From an uncultured Verrucomicrobiota bacterium (lineage in GTDB: Bacteria > Verrucomicrobiota > Kiritimatiellia > CAIVKH01), in the NCBI GenBank assembly GCA_937873455.1, contig CALMYG010000081.1, positions 1 through 64,000 of the forward strand: DNA of 64,000 nt, written 5' to 3'. The notes under the pieces are model-generated. The model searched no databases, was not told the DNA's origin, and worked only from the letters and a program-made list of their open reading frames with translations. Positions 1 to 8,436 of the stretch are shown in pieces (positions within the stretch are counted from its first letter, which is position 1; each line of letters opens with the position of its first letter). The position numbers were made by a program, and so were the translations under genes.

Positions 1-12
1 CGGTTAAGCGGA

Positions 13-3000
13 TCAGGTTGCGGTTTCTGCCGGTTCCTGGGCGGCTTTGGCCGCGGCGCGGGTGGGGGCCGGTTCGGCTTCTTTTTCGTAGTCGGCGAAC
101 TTGACCGAGATGATCTTGGAGATTCCCTGTTTTTCCATGGTGACGCCGTAGATGGCGGCGGACGCGGCGATGGTCTGGCGGTTGTGGGTGATGACCACGA
201 ACTGGGATTTCTCCAGGAACCCTTTGACGGTCTGGACGAAGCGCCCGATGTTGGCATCGTCCAGGGCGGCATCGAGTTCGTCGAGTACGCAGAAGGGGCT
301 GGGCTTGACCATGTAGAGCGAAAAGAGCAAGGCGACGGCGGTCATGGTGCGTTCGCCACCGGATAGCAGGGATACCGTCTGCAGTTTTTTGCCGGGCGGA
401 CGGGCGATGATTTCAATGCCGGATTCAAGGATGTCGCCTTCGTCGATCAAGACGAGTTTGGCCGAGCCGCCGCCGAACAACTGGTTGAACATCTGCTGGA
501 AGTTCTCGTTTACCTGGTTGAAGGTCGCGGAGAACAACTCGGTGGTGGTGGCGTTGATCTGCTTGATCATGTCCACCAACTGGGTCTTGGCGTTGACGAG
601 GTCGGTTTGCTGGGCGGTGAGGAAGGCGAAGCGTTCTTCGAGTTCGGCATGTTCCTCGATGGCGACTAGGTTGACCGGTCCCATGGCTTCGATCTTGGCG
701 TGCATTTCCGCGATCATGGTTTCGAGGGCTTCAGCTTCGGGCCGGGCGCCGTTTTCCCAGTCCGGTTCGCCGGCCTGATAGACCTCGGCGGCGGTGATGC
801 GGTATTCGCCGGTGATACGCTCGGTGAGGTTTTGCCGCCGCATTTTCTGCTGGGCGAGTTCGATGTCGCCCTGGTTGCGTCGGCGCTGGATATCTTCAAG
901 TTGGCTGCGCTTTTGTTTGAGGTTTTGTTCGAGGGCGGCGAATTCGCGGTGCAGGGTTTCCTTGTCCCGGCGGGCGTTGTCGAGGGCGGCGGCATGGCGG
1001 CTGATCTCTTCCTCCACCGGTTCGAGTTGGCGCTGGGCGGATTCGATCCCGGCGGAAAGGTTTCCGATACGTTCCTGGTAGGAGGTGACGCCCCGGGTGC
1101 GTTCGTCGATGATGCTTTCAAGTTCCTTGATCCGGATGTTGAGCTGTTCGACCCGGGCGGCGAGGTGATCGGCGTTTTGCTTGAGTTCGGAAAAGCGGAC
1201 CCGGCGTTCGGTGGTCTCGGCCTGGCTGGCATTGCGGGCTTGTTCGAGTTCGCGCAGTTGTTCGGTGAGGGCGGCGAGGGAGGTCCGGATATCGGCCTGC
1301 CGGTTGCGGTTTTGGTCGAGGGTGTCTTGAATGCCGGAACGGCGGTCATCACCGCCGAGTTGGCGGGACTGCAGGGACTCCAGCTCAAAGGAAATGGTTT
1401 CGATGCGCTGGGTGACCTGGCGGTGTTCCTGGTCGATGATCTGGCTTTCGCCCTGGGCGAGGGCGAGAGCCCGGCGGTGCTGGTCGAGTTCGTTGCGCCG
1501 AGCCTCGAGGGCGGCATCCATATCCGACTCTTCGCGTTGCAGGAGGTTAAGGTCCTGTTGTCGCCGGGCGATCTGTTCCTGGACGCGGAGGAGTTCCTCT
1601 TTCCAGGAGGTGAGCAGGTGGTGGCGGGCGAGCGGCGTGGTGGCCTGGTCGGTCGGGTTCCAGTATTCGCCGTGTCCGGGGGCGAGCAGGGAACCGGAAC
1701 GGGTGAGGTAGATGACGCCCGGCTCGACGGATGGCGGCAAGGCGGCGGCGTTTTCAAGCACGACCACCCGGCCGAATAGACGGCGCAAGAGCGGCTGAAG
1801 GTCGTCGTTTGCCGTGAGGTGCTGAATCAACAGGTCACCGGAAGCGGGGGGCGTGGGCGCCGGGTCGTCGCCGCGCAGGGATACTAGGCGCACGGAGCCG
1901 AACCCCTGGCGTTCGATTTCCGCCAACAGGTAGATCATGGTTTCATCGTGGCGGACCACGAGGGCATCGAGTAGTGGACGCAAGATGGCTTCGAGGGCGC
2001 GTTCGTATCCGGCCTCGGCGCGGACCAACTCGGCCAGGGGGCCGAGGACATCCTGGGGATGGTAGGGCAGGGCGGGGTCGCGGTTGAGTATCCGGCGGGC
2101 GCCTTCGGGAAAGCCCTCCTGATCGGCGCGGCTGGCGGCGAGCAGGTTGATTTTGGCTTCGATGCCGGCGGCTTCGGGTTGCAGTTTGGTCAGGTCGGAC
2201 CGGCAGGCGGTGATCGCGCCGGCTTTGTCGGCTTTGCCGGATTTAGCGGTTTCGAGTTCGGCGGCGGCACGGTCGACCTGTTGTTGCAAGTCGGCCAGGC
2301 GCTGGGCCATGCCGGCGCGACGGGTTTCGAATACGCCGCCCGCGCGACGCGATTCGCCGAGTTCGGCGGCCAGCCGCTCGCGCCGCAAATCGTTTTGCCG
2401 TTCTTCGGCATCGATCTCCGTCAGCTCGTTTTGCAGGCGGGCCTGGCGGGCTTCGAGGTCGATCTGTTCGGTGCGGAGTTGGTTGATCTGGCGGGCGGCC
2501 TCCTGCACGCGGCGGTCGTCATCCTGGAGGCGTTGGACCTGCGCGGCCAATTCTTTTTCCATGGCGTCGCGGGCGTTGACGGTGGCGGCGCGACGGGTCT
2601 CCTCTTCATCGCGGTTGGCGCGGTGTTCGGTCAGCCGCTGGCGGGCATCGTCGGCGTTGCGGGTGTCCCGCTCGGACAGTTGCTGCAATTCCTGGATACG
2701 TTCCTGATTGGTGCGGATCAGTTCCTGGAGGCGGCTGAGTTCCGACTTGGCCTGGAGACCTTGTTCCATGAGGCGGCTGATGTCCGCCTCGATCGCTTCC
2801 AGGGCTTCGCGTTTGGCGGCGGCGAGGGTTTCTTCGCGTTCGATATCCAGCCGGACCGCTTCTTCCTGTTCTTGAATGGAGGTCAAGCGGGCTTCCAGCC
2901 CGTGGATCTCGCCGTCCAGGGCGACGAGGCGTTCGCGGGTGAAATACAATTCGATGCCGCGCAATTGATCGCGAATTTCCTGGTAGCGGCGGGCTTTACC

Positions 3001-3627
3001 GGCCTGGCGTTGCAGGGAAATGATTTGCCGCTTCACTTCGCGGATGATGTCGTCGAGGCGGATCAGGTTGGCCTCGGTTTGCTCGAGCTTGCGCAGGGCC
3101 TCGCGTTTGTCGGCTTTGAATTTGGTAATGCCGCTGGCTTCTTCAAATACGGCCCGGCGGTCTTCCGGGTGGGAGCTGAGGATGCGGTCGATCTTGCCCT
3201 GTTCCATGATGGAGTAGGAATTGGTGCCGACGCCGGTGTCCATGAACAGGCGCTGGATGTCTTTTAGGCGGCAGGGCGCTTTATTAATGAAGTATTGGCC
3301 TTCCCCGGAGCGGAAAACCCGGCGGGGGACGGTCACTTCGTTGTATTCCAGGCCGAGGACGGCTTCGCAATCGGCGAGGGTCAGGCTGACTTCGGCCATG
3401 CCGAGCGGTTTGGAGTTGTCCGTGCCGCTGAAAATCACGTCTTCCATTTTGCCGCCGCGGAGGGCTTTGGCGCTTTGTTCGCCGAGCACCCACCGGATGG
3501 CGTCGCTGACGTTGCTTTTCCCGCAGCCGTTCGGGCCTACGATGGACGTCATGCCCGGTTCAAATTCCAGGCGGGTTTTTTCGGCGAAACTCTTGAAACC
3601 GACAATTTCGAGGCGCTTTAAATACAT
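13..3627 (-). CDS. smc: Chromosome segregation ATPase SMC
   Basis: Full-length SMC protein (1204 aa, typical for the family), which organises and segregates chromosomal DNA as a ring-shaped ATPase. The N-terminal head has the Walker A motif GPNGCGKS near residue 32. Two long Gln/Glu/Arg-rich coiled-coil arms flank a hinge at roughly residues 500-660. The C-terminal head has the signature LLSGGER near 1087 and Walker B with the SMC D-loop (VLDELDAALDDAN) near 1114. A low-complexity Ala/Glu/Pro tail follows the ATPase. The ATG has an AGGGAAG ribosome site just upstream. The gene is divergent from the large secreted protein at 3941, and no scpA/scpB lies next to it in the window. Confidence 0.97.
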   Translation of the reverse strand: MYLKRLEIVGFKSFAEKTRLEFEPGMTSIVGPNGCGKSNVSDAIRWVLGEQSAKALRGGKMEDVIFSGTDNSKPLGMAEVSLTLADCEAVLGLEYNEVTVPRRVFRSGEGQYFINKAPCRLKDIQRLFMDTGVGTNSYSIMEQGKIDRILSSHPEDRRAVFEEASGITKFKADKREALRKLEQTEANLIRLDDIIREVKRQIISLQRQAGKARRYQEIRDQLRGIELYFTRERLVALDGEIHGLEARLTSIQEQEEAVRLDIEREETLAAAKREALEAIEADISRLMEQGLQAKSELSRLQELIRTNQERIQELQQLSERDTRNADDARQRLTEHRANRDEEETRRAATVNARDAMEKELAAQVQRLQDDDRRVQEAARQINQLRTEQIDLEARQARLQNELTEIDAEERQNDLRRERLAAELGESRRAGGVFETRRAGMAQRLADLQQQVDRAAAELETAKSGKADKAGAITACRSDLTKLQPEAAGIEAKINLLAASRADQEGFPEGARRILNRDPALPYHPQDVLGPLAELVRAEAGYERALEAILRPLLDALVVRHDETMIYLLAEIERQGFGSVRLVSLRGDDPAPTPPASGDLLIQHLTANDDLQPLLRRLFGRVVVLENAAALPPSVEPGVIYLTRSGSLLAPGHGEYWNPTDQATTPLARHHLLTSWKEELLRVQEQIARRQQDLNLLQREESDMDAALEARRNELDQHRRALALAQGESQIIDQEHRQVTQRIETISFELESLQSRQLGGDDRRSGIQDTLDQNRNRQADIRTSLAALTEQLRELEQARNASQAETTERRVRFSELKQNADHLAARVEQLNIRIKELESIIDERTRGVTSYQERIGNLSAGIESAQRQLEPVEEEISRHAAALDNARRDKETLHREFAALEQNLKQKRSQLEDIQRRRNQGDIELAQQKMRRQNLTERITGEYRITAAEVYQAGEPDWENGARPEAEALETMIAEMHAKIEAMGPVNLVAIEEHAELEERFAFLTAQQTDLVNAKTQLVDMIKQINATTTELFSATFNQVNENFQQMFNQLFGGGSAKLVLIDEGDILESGIEIIARPPGKKLQTVSLLSGGERTMTAVALLFSLYMVKPSPFCVLDELDAALDDANIGRFVQTVKGFLEKSQFVVITHNRQTIAASAAIYGVTMEKQGISKIISVKFADYEKEAEPAPTRAAAKAAQEPAETAT

Positions 3628-3889
3628 GCAACTTCCCTGTCTACCCGGTGTGTCATCACGGTGAATTTACTAACCGGTAACGGTACCATGTGGTGTCTAC
3701 GCCAATCAATCACTATTCAAGATATTCTCAAATCCAATACGGACTTCGCCGGGGTTCTCATTCATGCAAGTGTCGGCTTGGTGCAAAGATGTACGAAATA
3801 GTTCAACCCGTTTCGTTTAACGTTTTATTTATACGAGTTGGGTTAGGATTTACTGCTAATCTGTTTATCAAATGGCGGTTAGGATGATC
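3628..3889. other. Intergenic region upstream of smc and the giant secreted protein
   Basis: About 310 bases separate the divergent starts. No gene, tRNA or repeat-family element was recognised. The region is more AT-rich than its surroundings. The sequence GGTTAGGAT occurs twice in direct orientation (3841-3849 and 3877-3885), the second copy only four bases before the sigma-54-like promoter. These could be protein-binding sites, but two copies alone are weak evidence. Confidence 0.5.
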
Positions 3890-3905
3890 TGGCATACCTC
3901 CTGCT
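3890..3905 (+). promoter_or_regulatory. Sigma-54-type (-24/-12) promoter
   Basis: TGGCATA, four bases, then CTGCT. The GG at 3891-3892 and the GC at 3903-3904 have the exact 12-base register of the RpoN consensus (TGGCACG-N4-TTGCW). A transcript would begin near 3916, followed by a purine-rich ribosome site (AAGGGG) and the ATG at 3941. This gives a short leader and supports that start codon. An NtrC-type activator with an intact sigma-54 contact loop is encoded at 20690, but a link between the two is only inference. Confidence 0.65.
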
Positions 3906-3940
3906 TAATTGATGGCCGTTACTAACTAAGGGGAAAACGT

Positions 3941-6900
3941 ATGAAAGTATCAGACCGCATCGCCAGGGGGAGTCATCCGGTTGGTTTGCCGGAATCAGGT
4001 TTTAACGTCATCAAGCGCGCCGCACGGTTTTTGGGGGTCGCGCTTTTTTCGTGCGCGGTGAGTGCACACGCGGCCGATCCGGCTTGGGATGATGCGTCAC
4101 AAGCGGCGTATTCCGGGGGCGGCAACTTTCATAACCTGAACGGTGGCGACGGTTTTGCCCCCTGGGAAACCAGTCCGCAGGTTAACGATGACGAAGCCGG
4201 TCTCTATACAGGCGATTCCAATGTGAATGGATTCGGAGACGGTCCGGGCATTAATACCGGTGAGGGCACGGCATTCGGTTTTTATGCGCGCTTGGGCGCG
4301 TCGGCGTCGGCTTCCCGCAAATTTAACGGTCCGCTCCTTGAAGGCGAGCGGTTTTCAATCGACTTCGACAACGGGGTAATTATTGGCGACGATTCCGTTC
4401 AGGGATTCGCCTTGTTGGATGCCGGCGGGGAGGCGCGATTCGCCTTTGAGGCCCGTTCCGGCGAGGATTTTTACGTAATTGAAGACGCAGAAGGCGGGTT
4501 TTCCACCGGCATTCCCCTGACCGATGGCGGCCTGCGCATCGTTCTTACGGTAGTCACCGATGATCTGTACACCCTTGCGATCACCGACTTGGCCGGCGGG
4601 ATGACGACCACCTTTTCTGAACGCGAATTCGGCGGCGAGCCGGGCGAGTTTGTTGAGGAAATGCGCGTTTATCATGTCAACACGTTTGAAGGCGGTCCGG
4701 ACAGTGATTTGTTCATCAACCAGCTCGCTTTGCTTCCTCCGGCGGAAGATGATGAATCCTCGCCCTGTCTGGTGGAGCTTATCGAAGGCGCCGTGCCGGC
4801 CTGTCCGGCGTCGATCAACTCGTTTGGCGCCCCCGAGGGCGGCGATGCCTATGCGTGGCGTTTGGCCAATAACAGCAGCGGGGCGTCCCTGTTGGGCGCT
4901 GCCGACCAGATGTTCGTCCTGGTGAGCAGTGGCATGGAGGCCGGTTCGTTTGATCTGGTTTTGAATATGACGGTCGGGGAAGCCGTCTACACCTGTTCGC
5001 TCACGGTTCCGGTACTGACGACGCCCACGCCCGAAGCGGGCAACAATAGCCCCATTTGCGAAGGGGAAGACCTCGTGTTGACCGCGACGCCGATTCCCGA
5101 CGCAACCTATACGTGGGTCGGACCCAATTTCTTCCTCGCCAGCGAACAAAATCCCATCGTGATCAGCGCGGGACTCGCCGCCGCTGGTGAATACAGCGTG
5201 TCGGCTTCTCGAAACGGTTGCCCTTCCGGTATCAGCACAACCTTGGTGACTATCCATGCCCGCCCGGATTGCCTGATTGAAGGCGACGCGGTTCTGTGTC
5301 CCGGCACGGAAGAGGTAGTATTCTACGCGCCCAACGATTTGATCTCCTATACCTGGGAGCTGGAAGGCGACGCCACCCTGATCAACGATCCGTTTGAGGG
5401 CTTTGTGCGCATTATCCCCGATGAATCGGGCAGCTTTATCCTGACCCTGACCGTGATCGATAACAACGGCTGCGCGGTAACCTGCACGCGTTCGGTGGTC
5501 ATCGGCGATGTCGAGCCGCCCGAGCTGGAGTGCCCGGCTGACGTGGTATTGTCGCCCGGAAGCGACACCAGCATTGAAGCGCTGGGCGAGGCGACGGCCA
5601 CGGATGCCTGCGATGGTAATCCTGCGGTTTCGTATGAGGACGAAGTGCTTCCCGGCGATTGTGATGGTTCGGTGGTGATCCTCCGAACTTGGACGGCGGT
5701 TGATGCTTCCGGCAATGCGGTATCCTGCGTGCAGACCATTGTGCTGGCCGATGTCGAGCCTCCGGTCTTAACCGTTCCGGACAGCGTTCAGTTGTCGTGC
5801 GGCGCTGACACCAGTCCGGAAGCATTGGGTTTCGCTACGGCGTTCGATTTAGTCGATCCGGCCCCGACGATCACTTTTTATGACGAAGTTTACTCCATCG
5901 ACTGCGCTGACTACGTCATTATAGAGCGCCTGTGGGTGGCGGAAGATGCTTGTGGCAATATCGCCGAGGAATTCCAAATCATCGTTGTGGAAGACAGCCA
6001 GGCCCCGGTCATGACGGTTCCGGCGGATACCACGGTAGGCCTCAACGATGATTACAGTCCCGAGGCCCTGGGTTTCGCCACCGCGGAAGATGATTGCGAC
6101 GCGGAACCCGCCATCGGGTATTTCGATCAGATCGCCGAAGGCGCCTGTGCGTCCCAGTTCACCGTTGTCCGGGTCTGGTTTGCCGAAGATGCCTGTGGAA
6201 ACCTTGCCGAAGCGGTGCAAATTATCCAGGTTGGCGGCGGCGAGGTCACCTTGGTCATTCCGGCGGATGCCGTAGTGGAATGCGACGGCGACCTCAGCCC
6301 AGAAGCGCTTGGGTTGGCCAGCGCCACGGATGCGTTGGGCGAGGCCGTCCCGGTGGATTACGCGGACGAAGTCATCGAGAGCGATTGCGACGGACGGTAC
6401 ATCGTCCGGCGCATTTGGTTCGCCGAAGATTCATGCGGTAACGGCTCCGAGGCGACCCAGTTTATTGTGGTGGACGATACCATCGCTCCCGTGCTGGAAA
6501 TTCCCGCGGACGCCGAAGTGGCCTGCGGCAGCGACATCAGCACCTCGGTGCTGGGTGAAGCTACGGCAGTCGATAACTGCGATGGCGAGCCGATGGTTTC
6601 TTTTGAAGACGTCATCACCGATGTGTTGTGCGGCAGCAGCTATACCGTCGAGCGGGTGTGGCGGGCGATTGACCAGTGCGGCAACATCGCCGAAGCGATT
6701 CAACGCATTGTCGTCCGTGACGAGACGGGCCCGGAATTGATGGCGCCGGATGATGTGGAAGTCGCTTGCGGCACGGACCTCAGCCCTGATGTGTTGGGCT
6801 TTGCGTTGGCCGGCGATAACTGCGAACCGGAAGTGTCTGTCAGCTATACCGATCTGGAAGTTGAAGGCGCATGCGGTAGTGATTTTGTCGTGGAGCGCAC

Positions 6901-8347
6901 GTGGCGTGCAACCGATGCCTGCGGCAACATTTCTGAAGCCATTCAGGTCATCACCGTGCGTGATACCACCGCCCCGGTGTTGGTCATTCCGGATGATGTG
7001 GCGTTGGCCTGCGGCGCCGCAACCGATCCGGCGTTCACCGGAATCGCCACGGCCGAAGACGCCTGCGGCGGAACCGTGGACGTTTCCTACGCCGATGCCT
7101 GGGTGGATGATGTGTTGATTCGTACCTGGACCGCGATGGATGCCTGTGGCAATGCCACCAGCGGCGAGCAAGTAATTGCGGCCATCCCCGACGCCGAAGC
7201 CCCGGTCCTTACCGTGCCGGCCGATATGGCGGTCGGATGCTTCGACGACCTCAGCCCCGAAGCGCTCGGAATTGCCACCGCGGAAGATGGTTGCGATCCG
7301 AATCCGGTGGTGACCTATGATGATACCGTCGTACCGGGCGATTGCTCCGGGCGCTATGTCATCGAACGCCGTTGGATGGCGGTGGATGCGCTCGGTAATG
7401 GATCGGAAGCGGTTCAGTTGATTGCCGTGGACGATGCCACCGCGCCGGTGTTGACGGTTCCGGCGGATGTCGCCGTGGGGTGCGGAGAGTCGACCGATCC
7501 GGTGAATACCGGAGCGGCCACCGCAACCGACGGTTGCTCGGGCGTGGCCTCGATCAGCTATGCGGATGATGTGTCCGGCAGCGTGATCACCCGGACGTGG
7601 ACGGCGGTGGATGGTTGCGGGAATTCCGTGAGCGGCGTGCAGATGATCACCGCCTCGGGTGGCGGCCAAACGCCTCCGGTAATCACTTCGCCGGGTAACC
7701 AGGTTGTGGTGGCGGCTTGCGGGCAACCGGTCGCTTTCGCGGTACCCACCGCGACCAGCGATTGCGACCCGAACGTGAGCGTGGTGGTGCAACCTCCTTC
7801 CGGCAGCCTGCTGGGAGCGGGCGCCCATGTCATTACCGCGACCGCGACCGATGCCGCCGGCAACCAGTCGACGGTAACGTATACGGTTACCGTGCTGACC
7901 CCGTTGCGCGTGGTATTTGATTCGCCGTTGAAAGATGACAACCTGCCGAACAACATTGAAACCGACCAGGATGTGGTCAATCTCTTCAAGTCGGGCTCCA
8001 CCATTCCCCACAAGGTCAAGCTCTTGGATTGCAGCGGAAAAGATGTAACCAAGAGCGTGGCGAACCTGGTGAATGTGAAGCTGAATGTCACCCTGCGGAT
8101 GTATCAAACCCCGACTCAAAGCGTTCAGTTGCTCAATATGTGGCAACTTCCGAAGGGCGTGGGGGATTTGGGCGGTAACATGAAGCTGACCGGCAACCAC
8201 TTCCAATACAACTTGTGGACCTTGTTGTATCCCCCGAATACCGCCAACATGCCGTGGTTTTTCCGCTCCCATGTGACGGTGGAATACAAGGCGGCGCCGG
8301 GCATCGTGGTGGGCGAAGAAGATGCCCTGCTGGAGAGCCGACTCTAA
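3941..8347 (+). CDS. Giant secreted protein with nine ~80-aa Cys-containing repeats and an HYR domain
   Basis: A 1468-aa exported protein of unknown function. A signal peptide ends in the hydrophobic stretch FLGVALFSCAVSAHA with cleavage expected near residue 44. Residues ~50-275 look like a beta-sandwich. Ig/PKD-like modules with paired Cys follow to ~520. Residues ~524-1242 are nine tandem repeats of about 80 aa, each with a 'PVLTVPADV..CG.D.SPEALG.ATA.D.CD' core and ending 'W.A.DACGN..EA.Q.I'. An HYR-like domain (~1243-1317) and a C-terminal domain containing GSTIPHKVKL follow. It is probably a surface adhesin or structural protein; no catalytic motif is visible. A sigma-54-type promoter precedes it and an intrinsic terminator closes it as a single-gene unit. 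Confidence 0.85.
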   Translation: MKVSDRIARGSHPVGLPESGFNVIKRAARFLGVALFSCAVSAHAADPAWDDASQAAYSGGGNFHNLNGGDGFAPWETSPQVNDDEAGLYTGDSNVNGFGDGPGINTGEGTAFGFYARLGASASASRKFNGPLLEGERFSIDFDNGVIIGDDSVQGFALLDAGGEARFAFEARSGEDFYVIEDAEGGFSTGIPLTDGGLRIVLTVVTDDLYTLAITDLAGGMTTTFSEREFGGEPGEFVEEMRVYHVNTFEGGPDSDLFINQLALLPPAEDDESSPCLVELIEGAVPACPASINSFGAPEGGDAYAWRLANNSSGASLLGAADQMFVLVSSGMEAGSFDLVLNMTVGEAVYTCSLTVPVLTTPTPEAGNNSPICEGEDLVLTATPIPDATYTWVGPNFFLASEQNPIVISAGLAAAGEYSVSASRNGCPSGISTTLVTIHARPDCLIEGDAVLCPGTEEVVFYAPNDLISYTWELEGDATLINDPFEGFVRIIPDESGSFILTLTVIDNNGCAVTCTRSVVIGDVEPPELECPADVVLSPGSDTSIEALGEATATDACDGNPAVSYEDEVLPGDCDGSVVILRTWTAVDASGNAVSCVQTIVLADVEPPVLTVPDSVQLSCGADTSPEALGFATAFDLVDPAPTITFYDEVYSIDCADYVIIERLWVAEDACGNIAEEFQIIVVEDSQAPVMTVPADTTVGLNDDYSPEALGFATAEDDCDAEPAIGYFDQIAEGACASQFTVVRVWFAEDACGNLAEAVQIIQVGGGEVTLVIPADAVVECDGDLSPEALGLASATDALGEAVPVDYADEVIESDCDGRYIVRRIWFAEDSCGNGSEATQFIVVDDTIAPVLEIPADAEVACGSDISTSVLGEATAVDNCDGEPMVSFEDVITDVLCGSSYTVERVWRAIDQCGNIAEAIQRIVVRDETGPELMAPDDVEVACGTDLSPDVLGFALAGDNCEPEVSVSYTDLEVEGACGSDFVVERTWRATDACGNISEAIQVITVRDTTAPVLVIPDDVALACGAATDPAFTGIATAEDACGGTVDVSYADAWVDDVLIRTWTAMDACGNATSGEQVIAAIPDAEAPVLTVPADMAVGCFDDLSPEALGIATAEDGCDPNPVVTYDDTVVPGDCSGRYVIERRWMAVDALGNGSEAVQLIAVDDATAPVLTVPADVAVGCGESTDPVNTGAATATDGCSGVASISYADDVSGSVITRTWTAVDGCGNSVSGVQMITASGGGQTPPVITSPGNQVVVAACGQPVAFAVPTATSDCDPNVSVVVQPPSGSLLGAGAHVITATATDAAGNQSTVTYTVTVLTPLRVVFDSPLKDDNLPNNIETDQDVVNLFKSGSTIPHKVKLLDCSGKDVTKSVANLVNVKLNVTLRMYQTPTQSVQLLNMWQLPKGVGDLGGNMKLTGNHFQYNLWTLLYPPNTANMPWFFRSHVTVEYKAAPGIVVGEEDALLESRL

Positions 8348-8381
8348 TCACTGGGATATAAACCGTTCAGGTTCTAAAAAG

Positions 8382-8407
8382 CGCGCCGGTCACCGGCGCG
8401 TTTTTTT
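8382..8407. terminator. Bidirectional intrinsic terminator
   Basis: An 8-bp GC-only stem (CGCGCCGG / CCGGCGCG, three-base loop) is followed by seven T on the plus strand and preceded by a run of A. It can therefore serve both the secreted protein gene and the convergent DUF1365-cyclopropane synthase gene. Confidence 0.9.
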
Positions 8408-8436
8408 GTGCCGTGCGCGTATCGATGCGGTCGCAA

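Noticed and set aside
6431-8272. 613-aa open frame antisense to the giant secreted protein
   Set aside because: Rich in Arg/His/Gly with no domain, and explained by the codon bias and internal repetition of the sense gene. The same holds for the antisense frames at 700-1779, 2059-3267, 36934-38232 and 50924-52654.
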